DNA from: Acinetobacter sp. XH1741
GTDB lineage: Bacteria; Pseudomonadota; Gammaproteobacteria; Pseudomonadales; Moraxellaceae
DNA: 64,000 bases
Assembly (NCBI RefSeq): GCF_041021895.1
Contig: NZ_CP157428.1
Coordinates: 1,488,001 to 1,552,000, forward strand
Direction of reading: 5' to 3'
Position numbers and translations under genes: made by a program. Of this stretch, positions 19,756-28,623 are shown in pieces (positions within the stretch are counted from its first letter, which is position 1; each line of letters opens with the position of its first letter). The notes under the pieces were generated by a model. It ran no database searches, was not told where the DNA came from, and saw nothing but the letters and a program-made list of their open reading frames with translations.

Positions 19756-20271
19756 ATGACTACATTAGATGAAATGACAACAGTAACTGATGATCAGTCA
19801 GAATTATCCATGTCAGTTTTAATGACACCCGACATGGCAAATTTTTCAGGTAATGTTCATGGTGGAACAATTCTAAAGTTTTTAGACCAAGTGGCATATG
19901 CGTGTGCAAGCCGTTATTCGGGCAGTTATGTGGTGACCTTATCTGTAGATAAAGTGAATTTTAAAGAACCGATTTATGTAGGTGAGCTTGTTACATTTTT
20001 AGCAAGTGTGAACCATGTTGGGCGTACTTCAATGGAAGTGGGTATTCGTGTCGAAGCCCAAAATATTCAAAAGCGTACTGTTCGCCATACCAATAGCTGT
20101 TATTTCACTATGGTTGCTGTAGATGAAAAGGGCAAGCCGTGTGAGGTTCCGCAATTAAATCTGGATACTGAGTGGAAACGCTGTCGATTTGAAGCAGCAG
20201 AGCATCGTAAAGTTTTACGTTTACAAGAAAATCATAATCCTTCTTGTAGCATGTATAAGAAAACTTCTTAA
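19756..20271 (+). CDS. Acyl-CoA thioesterase, hot-dog fold (YciA/BACH-like)
   Basis: A 171-aa single hot-dog domain protein. The signature region is MTPDMANFSGNVHGGTILKFLDQVAYACASRYS, with the HGG and the acidic residue (D) used in catalysis, followed by VTLSVDKVNFKEPIYVGELV and the basic CoA-binding region. These enzymes hydrolyse acyl-CoA to free acid and CoA in the cytoplasm. The last ~45 residues diverge from the domain. Single gene with a perfect terminator directly after the stop codon. The acyl chain preference is unknown. Confidence 0.88.
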   Translation: MTTLDEMTTVTDDQSELSMSVLMTPDMANFSGNVHGGTILKFLDQVAYACASRYSGSYVVTLSVDKVNFKEPIYVGELVTFLASVNHVGRTSMEVGIRVEAQNIQKRTVRHTNSCYFTMVAVDEKGKPCEVPQLNLDTEWKRCRFEAAEHRKVLRLQENHNPSCSMYKKTS

Positions 20272-20276
20272 AAAAA

Positions 20277-20311
20277 AGATCGAACCGCAGCATGGTTCGA
20301 TCTTTTTTTTT
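20277..20311 (+). terminator. Intrinsic terminator of the thioesterase gene
   Basis: A perfect 10-bp stem, AGATCGAACC and GGTTCGATCT, with a 7-base loop and nine T. Confidence 0.95.
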
Positions 20312-20351
20312 GTTCTTCACCGGAAATTAACGTCCTGTTTCATTCCAGTAA

Positions 20352-20389
20352 AATTATCTCTGAGCTTGGAGGAGAGTACAGAGATAATT
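20352..20389 (-). terminator. Hairpin at the end of the small secreted protein gene
   Basis: A perfect 11-bp stem, AATTATCTCTG (20352-20362) and CAGAGATAATT (20379-20389), abuts the stop codon of the minus-strand gene and is followed by a short T tract. Confidence 0.6.
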
Positions 20390-20582
20390 AACGAGTTGCA
20401 GGAGCAGCTTCAGAAGCAGAACCTACCGCCTCAGATGCAGCATTTGCAGTGTTTGCTTGTTCTTGAGTTGAAACTACAACTTTATCTTCAGGAGCATGAA
20501 CTTTATCATGTTTAGAAGCAGCAAAAGTTGAAGCAGCAGTTAAAGCGAGTGTAGTAGCGAGTAAAGTTTTAGCTAATTTCAT
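20388..20582 (-). CDS. Small exported Ala-rich protein, unknown function
   Basis: 64 aa: a clear Sec signal peptide (MKLAKTLLATTLALTAASTFA, cleavage after F-A) and a mature peptide of about 43 residues rich in Ala, Glu, Ser and Thr with KHDKVHAPEDKVVV and SEAVGSASEAAPATR. It has no cysteine or known motif and is probably disordered in the periplasm. A hairpin at the stop codon and a long upstream gap suggest its own transcript. Small abundant periplasmic proteins of this form are common in Acinetobacter, but I cannot assign a role. Confidence 0.75.
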   Translation of the reverse strand: MKLAKTLLATTLALTAASTFAASKHDKVHAPEDKVVVSTQEQANTANAASEAVGSASEAAPATR

Positions 20583-21079
20583 TTTATGGCATCCTTAAAT
20601 ATCTATTGATAAATAAATTAAACTTAACAGTCCATACATCGAATATGTATTTGAGAACGATTAAGTTAGGAGACATGCTAAGCCGCACTGGGCATTACAT
20701 CAATTAACTTAACAATCTATTACGGCTATCTTAACAATAAGAAATATAAGGCCCGTTTATGTGCGTATACTGTAAAATTAGAGCGCCAATTAGGGTCTAA
20801 AAATGTGAAAGAATATTTCTTGTTGGATAAAAAAAAATCAAGTTGGTTACGTAAACAAAACACTTTGGCATGAATTATGAATGTCTATAAATAGAATATT
20901 CCGTTTAATTGTTTATTATTCAAAGTTAATTTAGATACTTGATGAGATGTATGTCTCATTTTTAGTGCTTAAACCGAATAATTGAAAAGTATATCTTCAA
21001 AATGAAAAATTATTTTCATGACACATAAACAGTGATATACCTTAAACAGATTTTAAAACCTTGTTGATTTGAGCCGCTT
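20583..21079. other. 497-bp intergenic region upstream of two divergent genes
   Basis: AT-rich with no supported gene. It must hold the promoters of the small exported protein (minus) and the COG0523 GTPase (plus). CTTAACA-like words recur near 20622, 20706 and 20730. A 10-codon frame behind AGGAG near 20670 is too short to call. Confidence 0.4.
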
Positions 21080-22078
21080 GTGAAACTAATTGCCCAAAAA
21101 ACCGTTCCGACCCATATTATTTCAGGATTTTTAGGGGCAGGAAAAACCACATTGCTACAGCATTTATTAAGCCAGAAACCTAAAGATGAAGTATGGGCTG
21201 TATTAATGAATGAGTTTGGGCAAATAGGGGTAGACCAGCAACTCTTACCGCAAGAACAAGGTTATGCCGTAAAAGAATTATTAGGTGGCTGTTTGTGTTG
21301 TAGTAGCCAACTCCCCATGCATATTGCCTTGGCGCGTTTGTTAAGTGAACAAAAGCCAGATCGACTCTTTATTGAACCAACTGGGCTTGGTCATCCTTCG
21401 CAATTGTTTGATCAGTTAACGGAACCTCACTGGCAAAATAGTTTAGCCATGCGTGCATTGGTCACGGTTGTAGATGGTAGTCGTCTGCATAATACCAGTT
21501 GGGTAAAGCAAAACCTTTATGAAGACCAGTTAAAAGCTGCGCAAATTGTGGTGGTGTCGCATGCTGACATGATGACTTTTGAAGATGATCAGGCGCTTGA
21601 TGAGCTTCAAGAAGAATATCAACCTTATGGGCAGCAGTGGCTAAAGAGCGAACATGGCCAACTTGAACTTGAGCAAATAGATGTAGCTGCTCGTTTAACT
21701 GAACGATCTATACAGCCTTTGCTTAAGATTCAAAAGAAAATGACTCAAGCTGAGGCTGCAAAAGAAATTCATCAATTGCCTTATCATTATGTTGAGTCGG
21801 CGCAAGGCTATATTGTTGCAGGTTGGAAATTACCTAAACGTTGGAAATTCGAGTTTTATGCTTTGCTCGATTTACTCTGTGCACAGCAAGATTGGCTACG
21901 TATTAAAGGTATTTTCAATACCGATCAGGGTTGGAAAACATTTAACTTTAATCCTGAGCAGTTTAATTACAAGTCGGGTGAAGAAAGTATTGATAACCGC
22001 ATTGAAATCATTGGTCAACATCACCATGACTGGTTAGCATTTGAAACAGACTTGTTAGCTTGCAGAATTGATGAATAG
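21080..22078 (+). CDS. COG0523/CobW-family GTPase (metal chaperone type)
   Basis: A 332-aa P-loop GTPase. Walker A is GFLGAGKTT (16-24), the metal-binding CxCC motif is GGCLCC (C71, C73, C74), the Walker B region is RLFIEPTGLGHP, and a CobW C-terminal domain ends the protein with a His-rich stretch (GQHHHDW). G3E-family members insert or buffer metals such as zinc or cobalt. The gene starts with GTG at 21080 and has no strong ribosome site. It is not in a histidine-utilisation cluster, unlike Acinetobacter ZigA, so the metal and client are unknown. No clear Zur-type palindrome is visible upstream. Confidence 0.88.
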   Translation: MKLIAQKTVPTHIISGFLGAGKTTLLQHLLSQKPKDEVWAVLMNEFGQIGVDQQLLPQEQGYAVKELLGGCLCCSSQLPMHIALARLLSEQKPDRLFIEPTGLGHPSQLFDQLTEPHWQNSLAMRALVTVVDGSRLHNTSWVKQNLYEDQLKAAQIVVVSHADMMTFEDDQALDELQEEYQPYGQQWLKSEHGQLELEQIDVAARLTERSIQPLLKIQKKMTQAEAAKEIHQLPYHYVESAQGYIVAGWKLPKRWKFEFYALLDLLCAQQDWLRIKGIFNTDQGWKTFNFNPEQFNYKSGEESIDNRIEIIGQHHHDWLAFETDLLACRIDE

Positions 22079-22112
22079 AGAACATTGAAAAAATAGCTCA
22101 ATGTTCTCAAAA
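22078..22112. terminator. Shared hairpin between convergent genes
   Basis: A perfect 11-bp stem, GAGAACATTGA (22078-22088) and TCAATGTTCTC (22098-22108), sits between the GTPase and the DctA-type gene. T tracts are short, so efficiency is uncertain. Confidence 0.65.
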
Positions 22113-22120
22113 ATATTCAT

Positions 22121-23383
22121 CTATTTTTTGAGGTCGAGCACAGCTTTAGCTTGAGCATGGTCAATGTCTTTTTCCCAATGTGCAATCACAACGGTAGCAA
22201 CACAGTTACCAATTAAGTTGGTGCAGGCACGAATAATCCCGATAAACCAGTCTACAGACAATAAAAGCACTAAACCAATTGCAGGTAAGCTTGGAATAAC
22301 CGAAAGTGTCGCAGCAAGAATCACTAGGGCAGACCCGGGAATACCATGTGCCCCTTTAGAGGTAATCAGCGAAACCAGTAAAATAGCCAACAAGTCATGC
22401 ATAGAAAGATCGATATTGCAGGCCTGTGCAATAAAGATCACCCCTAAGGTTAAGTAAATTGAAAAACCATCTAAATTAAAAGAATAACCCGTTGGGATGA
22501 CTAGACCCACTGTTGAATCTTTAATGCCTAGGTTTTTAAGCTTTTTCATTACTTGCGGAAGAACCGAATCGGAAGAAGCGGTACCTAAAACAATTGCCAA
22601 CTCATCTTTAAAATAGCCCACAAATTTGAAGATGTTGAGGCCAGCCAGTTTTAAAATGGCACCTAGAACAATCACAACAAATAAAATACAAGTGATATAG
22701 AACAGCAGCACCAAATAACCAAGTTGTAAGAGTGAGTCTGATCCAAATTTAGCAGTGGTGTAGGCAACTGAACCGAATACGCCGAGAGGTGCCAAACGGA
22801 TAATCAGTCCCATAATTTTAAAGAAGACTTCAGAGAAAGCCTCAAGTGCTTGACGTACCAACTCGGCTAAATGTTTAGGAATTAAAAGTAGCGAGACACC
22901 AAATAAAATCGCAATGAGTAAAACCTGTAAAATATCGCCGTTGGCAAAAGCAGCAGTAAATGTTTTTGGAATGATATTGAGTAGAAAGTCCGAACCTGTA
23001 TGCATGTCATGAGCACGTTCGGTATAGGTACTTAAATCTTTAGCATCTAAATGATGAATATCTATATTCATACCGACGCCCGGTTTAAAGACATAAGCAA
23101 CAATAATTCCCAAAATTAAAGCAATACCGGTGACTACTTCAAAATAAAGAATCGTTTTTGCACCGACTTTGCCCATTTTTTTAATGTCGTTTGCACCATA
23201 GATTCCCAGTACCACCACACAAAACACAATCGGTGCAATTAACATTTTAATGAGAGAAATAAAACCATCGCCGAGAGGTTTCAAAGCTAGGGAGAAATCA
23301 TGAAAACCAAGTCCTACTGCAATTCCAAGGAACAGAGCACAGAGGACTTGTAGAAATAGACTACTTTTAAGTTTTTGCCACAT
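22121..23383 (-). CDS. dctA: Dicarboxylate/amino acid:cation symporter (DctA-type)
   Basis: A 420-aa DAACS-family secondary carrier. The family hallmarks are a serine-rich hairpin (GTASSDSVLPQVMKKL), VIPTGYSFNLDGFSIYLTL in TM7, and an Arg-containing TM8 (IIRACTNLIGNCVATVVIAHW), where arginine is typical of C4-dicarboxylate and acidic amino-acid members. The overall pattern is closer to DctA (succinate, fumarate, malate uptake) than to GltP, but DctA has more conserved text than is seen here (LDG-TNI replaced by LDG-FSI). The symbol is therefore a best guess. Monocistronic, convergent with the GTPase. Confidence 0.8.
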   Translation of the reverse strand: MWQKLKSSLFLQVLCALFLGIAVGLGFHDFSLALKPLGDGFISLIKMLIAPIVFCVVVLGIYGANDIKKMGKVGAKTILYFEVVTGIALILGIIVAYVFKPGVGMNIDIHHLDAKDLSTYTERAHDMHTGSDFLLNIIPKTFTAAFANGDILQVLLIAILFGVSLLLIPKHLAELVRQALEAFSEVFFKIMGLIIRLAPLGVFGSVAYTTAKFGSDSLLQLGYLVLLFYITCILFVVIVLGAILKLAGLNIFKFVGYFKDELAIVLGTASSDSVLPQVMKKLKNLGIKDSTVGLVIPTGYSFNLDGFSIYLTLGVIFIAQACNIDLSMHDLLAILLVSLITSKGAHGIPGSALVILAATLSVIPSLPAIGLVLLLSVDWFIGIIRACTNLIGNCVATVVIAHWEKDIDHAQAKAVLDLKK

Positions 23384-23572
23384 AAGTCATCAAATCGAGA
23401 GAGGAATACAATCCCTTTCAAGCAAAAAGCCCGCCAACTTTGAAAGTGCTTAGATGTTTTGGAATAAGAGGTAAATTTAGAGAATAAGAAGTTTTGTGTT
23501 ACTGCGTTTTTTCTATAATTTTTTTAACTAAAATCGAGTATTCTTAGCGCCAAATTTTTGGACATATCGACT

Positions 23573-24103
23573 ATGGCGCTTAAAGCAACAATTTATAAAG
23601 CAGATTTGAATATCGCCAATATGGATGACCATATTTATGGTGATTATCAACTAACGCTTGCCTTACATCCTTCAGAAACTCTAGAACGATTAATGGTTCG
23701 TGTCATGGCATTTGCACGTTTTGCAAGTGATAGTCTTGAATTTACCAAAGATCTTTTTGAGACCGATGAACCAGCATTATGGCAAAAAGATTTAACAGGC
23801 CAGTTAGAAAACTGGATTGAAGTTGGTTTACCTTCTGAAGATAAAGTAAAAAAAGCCAGTGCTCGCTGTAAAAGTGTGGCAATCGTTGCCTATGGTTCAC
23901 AGGTCGAAGACTGGTGGAAGAAAAATAGTAAAATTAAAACATTGAGTAATGTTCAGGTCTGGCAAATTGCTTCTAAAAGTACCGCAGAGCTAGAGCAACT
24001 TTGTGAGCGCACTATGCAGTTGCAGTTAAATGTTATGGACTCAGAATGGACTGTACTTGGTGAAAATGGCCAAGCGAATGTCGTGTGGACTCAATTACAG
24101 TAA
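23573..24103 (+). CDS. yaeQ: YaeQ family protein
   Basis: About 176 aa starting MALKATIYKADLNIANMDDHIYGDY, almost a consensus YaeQ N-terminus; the upstream in-frame start would add five residues unlike the family. Other YaeQ marks are LTLALHPSETLERLMVR, DEPALWQKDLTGQLENWIEVGLPSEDKVKKA and WWKKNS. The fold resembles PD-(D/E)XK nucleases, with acidic residues conserved, but the biochemical role is not settled. It stands alone between dctA and the FKBP gene. Confidence 0.9.
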   Translation: MALKATIYKADLNIANMDDHIYGDYQLTLALHPSETLERLMVRVMAFARFASDSLEFTKDLFETDEPALWQKDLTGQLENWIEVGLPSEDKVKKASARCKSVAIVAYGSQVEDWWKKNSKIKTLSNVQVWQIASKSTAELEQLCERTMQLQLNVMDSEWTVLGENGQANVVWTQLQ

Positions 24104-24190
24104 AATTGAAAAGCGCAACAAAACTTACAAGTTCACTTGCTAGACTAAAGACTGAGTCTGAATTGTCAAATTAAATGAAACGGGAATGTT

Positions 24191-24532
24191 ATGATCACTG
24201 AATTAGAAATTATCGATTTAAAAGTAGGCGAAGGTAAAGAAGCGGTTAAAGGTGCTCTAATTACGACTCACTATACGGGGTGGTTAGAAGACGGTACTCA
24301 ATTCGACTCTTCGATCGATCGCGGAAATTATTTCGAATGCGTGATTGGTACCGGCCGTGTCATTAAAGGATGGGACCAAGGCATTATGGGTATGAAAGTT
24401 GGCGGAAAACGTAAACTTATTGTTCCTGCGCATTTAGCGTATGGTGAACGTAAAATGGGTAAAATTATTCCGGCAAACTCAAATTTGATTTTTGAAATTG
24501 AATTATTTGACGTAAAAACCCGTGATGAATGA
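24191..24532 (+). CDS. FKBP-type peptidyl-prolyl cis-trans isomerase
   Basis: A 113-aa single FKBP domain with no signal peptide, so cytoplasmic. Active-site residues are conserved: HYTGWLEDGTQFDSSIDRG, VIKGWDQGIMGMKVGGKRKL and AYGERKMGKIIPANSNLIFEIEL. It catalyses cis-trans isomerisation of X-Pro bonds. The short I-P-A-N-S-N-L motif is usual for bacterial Fkl-like forms. Its neighbours give no functional hint, and pgaB begins 236 bases downstream. Confidence 0.92.
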   Translation: MITELEIIDLKVGEGKEAVKGALITTHYTGWLEDGTQFDSSIDRGNYFECVIGTGRVIKGWDQGIMGMKVGGKRKLIVPAHLAYGERKMGKIIPANSNLIFEIELFDVKTRDE

Positions 24533-24660
24533 AATCAAATTTTTTAGTTTTTGATTTTATATATGAGCTTTAAATATATATACATTAGTTATTTATATTT
24601 TAGCTTAGTGAATATTTAAGATTATTTTCAGTTTATTTGATTATAAAGGTGAACTGAAAA

Positions 24661-24723
24661 ACTGTTCTTTTGGGACAGTCTGAACCTAAGAGCTAAACGA
24701 GTATAAGTTTTGGTCCTTAGGTT
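24661..24723 (+). promoter_or_regulatory. Two stem-loops in the pgaB leader
   Basis: CTGTTC/GGACAG (about 24662-24679, one G-U pair) and AACCTAAG/CTTAGGTT (24683-24690 with 24716-24723) lie in tandem 45-100 bases before the pgaB start. They could form an RNA leader or protein sites. Neither has a T tract at its end, so a simple terminator is unlikely. Confidence 0.35.
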
Positions 24724-24768
24724 TAAATTTCACATAAATAATCTATATTGCTATTGAGACGCTATTTC

Positions 24769-26763
24769 ATGATTACCCGTTTTGCATCTCCTTTGTTGAA
24801 TCTAACGCTTGGCTTAGCTTTAGCAGGCTTGTCAGGTATTGCATTAGCTAAGCCTCCTAAAATAGATGCTTCAGAACTTACTGTTATTGGTTATCATGAA
24901 ATTACCGATACTAAGAATGCCTTAATTCCTCAATATGCAGTAACCACGAAACAATTTAGTGAGCATATTGATTGGCTGCAAAAAAATGGCTTCCATTTTA
25001 TTACGGTAGACCAATTGATTCGTGCTCATCAGGGGAAGGTTTCACTACCGAGTAAGCCAGTTTTATTAACTGTAGATGATGGTTATCAGACTTTCTATCA
25101 AAATGCTTATCCAGTTATTAAGGCTAAAAAAATTCCGGTGGTACTTGCAGTTGTTGGTTCTTGGTTAGAACCAAAAGAAAATCAGAAAGTCGATTTTTCT
25201 GGTGAAGAAATTCCACGTGATAAAATCTTAAGCTGGCCTGAACTTAAAGAAATGCAAGACAGCGGTTTTGTTGAAATTGCAAGCCATAGCTATCATTTAC
25301 ATCGTGGTATTACAGGTAACCCGCAAGGCAACTCTGAGCCAGCGGCAACCACTCGTTTTTATGATGTAAAAACCAAAACGTATGAAAACGACAAAGAATA
25401 CCAAGCTCGTATTTATAATGACCTGAAAAAGAATAATCAGTTACTCAAGCAACATGGTATACGTTCGCCACGTATTATGGTGTGGCCATATGGTCGCTAT
25501 AATATGCAAACGATTCAGATTGCTAAAAAGCTTGGCATGCCAATTACCATTACGCTTGATGATGGGGCAGATCATGCAAAACAATCTCTACAAAATATGA
25601 GTCGTATTTTGGTAGAGGGTGGCATGAGTACCAATGATTTGGCTCAAGAGATTAAGAACCGTGAATTAAACTTAACGGATAATAATCGTCCACAAAAAAT
25701 CATGCATGTTGATCTCGACTATATTTATGATCCAGATCCGCAGCAACAAGAGCGTAATTTAGGTAATTTACTCGACCGAATTAATGCGATGGGTGTAAAT
25801 ACAGTTTATTTGCAAGCTTTCGCAGATGCAGATGCTAATGGTTCTGCCGATATGGTATACTTCCCAAATCGACATATGCCTATGCGTGCTGATTTATTCA
25901 ACCGTGTTGCATGGCAAATTCAAACGCGTACCCCTGTAAGTCGTATTTATGCGTGGATGCCATTATTGGCATGGGAACTACCAAAAACTGATCCTGTATC
26001 TAAAGATTTGGTTGTGACTCAACAGGATAAAACGAGTGGACATCTCAATATGGGATACATTCGCTTGAGTCCTTTTTCACCTGAAGCACGTCAAACCATC
26101 CGTGAAATATATGAAGATTTAGCGAAGTCAGCGTCATTCAACGGAATTTTATTCCATGATGACGTGACTCTATCTGACTATGAAGATGCAAGCCCTGATG
26201 CTTTAAAAGCCTATGCACAACAAGGCTTACCAACAGACTTGGCAAAAATTCGTGGAAATGACGCAGATTTGCAAAAGTGGACTGCATACAAAACCAGATA
26301 TTTAGATGATTTTGCAATGCAGCTTGTTGATGAGGTACGTCAATATGAACCGTTCCTGTTAACAGCACGTAATTTATATGCACAAGTGGCTTTAAAACCA
26401 TATGCGGAAAATTGGTACTCTCAATCACTTGAAGAGTCGTTAAACCGTTATGATTTTACTGCCATTATGGCGATGCCTTATATGGAGAAAGTAGATAACG
26501 CAGATCAATTTTATAAAGATATGATTGACCGCGTTAAAAAATATCCAAATGGCATTAAGAAAACTGTTTTTGAGCTACAAGCGACAAACTGGCGTAACAA
26601 CGAAAAGGTACCTTCAACTGAAATGGCTGCAACAATTCATTCTCTCTACCAGCAAGGTGCAATGCATATTGCATACTATCCTGATGACCCAATTAAAGAT
26701 CATCCAGACGTTAACGTGATGCATAAAGCATTTGCAGAAAAGTCATCTCGTCTTGTGCCATAG
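24769..26763 (+). CDS. pgaB: Poly-beta-1,6-GlcNAc N-deacetylase PgaB
   Basis: A 664-aa periplasmic enzyme that partly de-N-acetylates the biofilm polymer PNAG before export. The start at 24769 gives a Sec signal (MITRFASPLLNLTLGLALAGLSGIALA), not the lipobox found in E. coli PgaB. The N-terminal deacetylase domain has D103-D104 in TVDDGYQTF and metal histidines in ASHSYHLH (H173, H178), then WPYGRYN. The C-terminal half from about residue 310 (MHVDLDYIYDPDP) is the PNAG-binding, GH153-like domain. It starts pgaBCD. No pgaA lies upstream. Confidence 0.93.
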   Translation: MITRFASPLLNLTLGLALAGLSGIALAKPPKIDASELTVIGYHEITDTKNALIPQYAVTTKQFSEHIDWLQKNGFHFITVDQLIRAHQGKVSLPSKPVLLTVDDGYQTFYQNAYPVIKAKKIPVVLAVVGSWLEPKENQKVDFSGEEIPRDKILSWPELKEMQDSGFVEIASHSYHLHRGITGNPQGNSEPAATTRFYDVKTKTYENDKEYQARIYNDLKKNNQLLKQHGIRSPRIMVWPYGRYNMQTIQIAKKLGMPITITLDDGADHAKQSLQNMSRILVEGGMSTNDLAQEIKNRELNLTDNNRPQKIMHVDLDYIYDPDPQQQERNLGNLLDRINAMGVNTVYLQAFADADANGSADMVYFPNRHMPMRADLFNRVAWQIQTRTPVSRIYAWMPLLAWELPKTDPVSKDLVVTQQDKTSGHLNMGYIRLSPFSPEARQTIREIYEDLAKSASFNGILFHDDVTLSDYEDASPDALKAYAQQGLPTDLAKIRGNDADLQKWTAYKTRYLDDFAMQLVDEVRQYEPFLLTARNLYAQVALKPYAENWYSQSLEESLNRYDFTAIMAMPYMEKVDNADQFYKDMIDRVKKYPNGIKKTVFELQATNWRNNEKVPSTEMAATIHSLYQQGAMHIAYYPDDPIKDHPDVNVMHKAFAEKSSRLVP

Positions 26764-26776
26764 ACGAGGCTGAAAC

Positions 26777-28033
26777 ATGACAATCTTTGCTGCAATATGG
26801 TCGCAAGCTTTAAAATTCGTTTTTTATTATCCATTGTTTATGTCATATCTATGGATGATAGGTGCGGTCATATTCTATTGGAAGGAACGTAAGGCTCCGC
26901 CTTATGATCAACCGGCTCCATTAGAAAGTTATCCAAAAGTTGCTGTACTCGTTCCTTGCTTTAACGAAGGTGATAATGCTGAGGAAACGATTAGCCATGC
27001 TTTAAAACTGGATTATCCTAATTTTGAAGTCATTGCGATTAATGATGGTAGTTCGGATAATACGGGTGAAGTGCTGGATCGTTTAGCTGAACAATACGAA
27101 AAATTACGTGTTGTTCATCTTGCGCAAAACCAAGGGAAAGCGATGGGTCTACAGGCTGGTAGCCTGATGACTGATGCCGAATTTTTAATTGGTATTGATG
27201 GCGATGCTTTACTTGACCCTCATGCAGCAAAATGGATGATTCGTCATTTTATTCAGAATCCAACAGTTGCAGCTGTGACTGGAAACCCACGTATTCGTAC
27301 ACGTTCAACTTTGTTAGGACGTATTCAAGTTGGTGAGTTTTCTTCGATTGTAGGAATGATTAAACGTGCGCAGCGTACATTTGGTCGTTTGTTTACTGTA
27401 TCTGGTGTAATTACAGCTTTTCGTAAGAGCGCAGTTCACCAAGTTGATTATTGGTCTCCAAATATGTTGACCGAAGACATCGACATTACTTGGAAATTGC
27501 AGCGTGCGGGCTGGGACATTCGTTTTGAACCGAATGCTTTGGTCTGGATTTTAATGCCTGAAACATTAAACGGATTGTGGAAACAGCGTTTACGTTGGGC
27601 AATGGGTGGGGCACAGGTATTAATTAAAAATATTGATGTGTTCACCAAACCGAAATTGAATTTTTTATGGCCTCTCATGTTTGAGCTTTGCTTAACGTTA
27701 GTATGGTCATATTTAATGCTGGCAATGGCTTTGTTGTGGTTGGCACATTTTATTTTACCGGTGCCGGCATTAGCCGTTGTGAGTTCCCCATTTTTACCGT
27801 ATGGTAGCGGTATTTTATTGGGGGCAACCTGTCTAATTCAGTTTGCTTTAAGCAAATGGATGGATAGTCGTTATGAACCGCATCTAGGAAAAAACTATTT
27901 CTGGATGATCTGGTATCCATTGGTCTTTTGGCTAATCACCATTTCGGCAACCATTGTGGCATTTCCAAAAGTCTTACGACGTGGAGATGAGAAACGAGCA
28001 CGTTGGGTAAGCCCGGATCGGGGCATTCGTTAG
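26777..28033 (+). CDS. pgaC: Poly-beta-1,6-GlcNAc synthase PgaC
   Basis: A 418-aa membrane-bound GT2 glycosyltransferase that polymerises UDP-GlcNAc into PNAG. The N-terminal TM region is followed by the catalytic domain with VLVPCFNEGDNAEETI, the acidic INDGSSDNTG, the DxD-like GIDGDALLDP, EDIDITWKLQ, and QRLRWAMGG (the QxxRW motif of processive synthases). At least three TM segments follow at the C-terminus. It lies 13 bases after pgaB, in the same operon. With PgaD it forms the inner-membrane synthase. Confidence 0.95.
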   Translation: MTIFAAIWSQALKFVFYYPLFMSYLWMIGAVIFYWKERKAPPYDQPAPLESYPKVAVLVPCFNEGDNAEETISHALKLDYPNFEVIAINDGSSDNTGEVLDRLAEQYEKLRVVHLAQNQGKAMGLQAGSLMTDAEFLIGIDGDALLDPHAAKWMIRHFIQNPTVAAVTGNPRIRTRSTLLGRIQVGEFSSIVGMIKRAQRTFGRLFTVSGVITAFRKSAVHQVDYWSPNMLTEDIDITWKLQRAGWDIRFEPNALVWILMPETLNGLWKQRLRWAMGGAQVLIKNIDVFTKPKLNFLWPLMFELCLTLVWSYLMLAMALLWLAHFILPVPALAVVSSPFLPYGSGILLGATCLIQFALSKWMDSRYEPHLGKNYFWMIWYPLVFWLITISATIVAFPKVLRRGDEKRARWVSPDRGIR

Positions 28034-28077
28034 ATGAAATGCAAGAGTCATGAGATTTTAAAGATCGTGCTGTATTG

Positions 28078-28539
28078 ATGTCTGGGGAAAACCACAGCAC
28101 TTCGTTAGGTAAAAGAGAAATGAAGACAAATTCGTTGATTATTGATTTACGTCGTCAATTACCGTGGCACAAGCGCTATGTTTCTACAACAAGCACAGCC
28201 ATGATGTGGGGCGGTTGGTTGTTGTTGTGGCGTCCGTTTGTATTTATCTGGCTATTGGCGGAACTGCAAAAAACTCATTTGGCACACCGTTTATTTAGTG
28301 CCTTTGGTGTGGGAATTGAGCATGGCTTTACAGCACTGGTTGCTTGTGCAATTGGTTTGTTGTTATGGAGTCATATTTTGCCTGAACGCCGTGTGGGTGG
28401 TGATGAACTTGACATGAAACAGACAGATGATTATGCGCGCTACTTTGATTTACCTGAGCAAGAAATTGAGCAGGGACGTAGCCAAAAAATTACGATAGTT
28501 CACCACGATGAATTAGGTAAAATCATTAGAGTTGAATAA
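28078..28539 (+). CDS. pgaD: PgaD-like synthase accessory membrane protein
   Basis: About 153 aa with two TM segments (TSTAMMWGGWLLLWRPFVFIWLLAEL and FTALVACAIGLLLWSHI) and a cytoplasmic tail. The topology, size and place directly after pgaC identify it as PgaD, which binds c-di-GMP together with PgaC and is needed for polymer synthesis. The ATG at 28078 has no obvious ribosome site; an ATG at 28120 (MKTNSLIIDLRRQLPWHKRYV), with AGG and AGAGAA upstream, is an equally good start. A strong terminator ends the operon. Confidence 0.85.
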   Translation: MSGENHSTSLGKREMKTNSLIIDLRRQLPWHKRYVSTTSTAMMWGGWLLLWRPFVFIWLLAELQKTHLAHRLFSAFGVGIEHGFTALVACAIGLLLWSHILPERRVGGDELDMKQTDDYARYFDLPEQEIEQGRSQKITIVHHDELGKIIRVE

Positions 28540-28552
28540 GCCAAATTAATTC

Positions 28553-28587
28553 AAGAAAGCCCACATCATGTGGGCTTTCTTTTTTCA
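28553..28587 (+). terminator. Intrinsic terminator of pgaBCD
   Basis: A perfect stem of at least 12 bp, AGAAAGCCCACA/TGTGGGCTTTCT, with a 3-base loop and T run. It is bidirectional and would also serve the crotonase gene on the other strand. Confidence 0.93.
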
Positions 28588-28623
28588 CATTTATTCTTAT
28601 GGAATAATACGCCTGAGTAGGTT

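Noticed and set aside
20189..20515. 108-codon plus-strand frame across the thioesterase end and small exported gene
   Set aside because: It spans a perfect terminator and an antisense signal peptide gene; no support.
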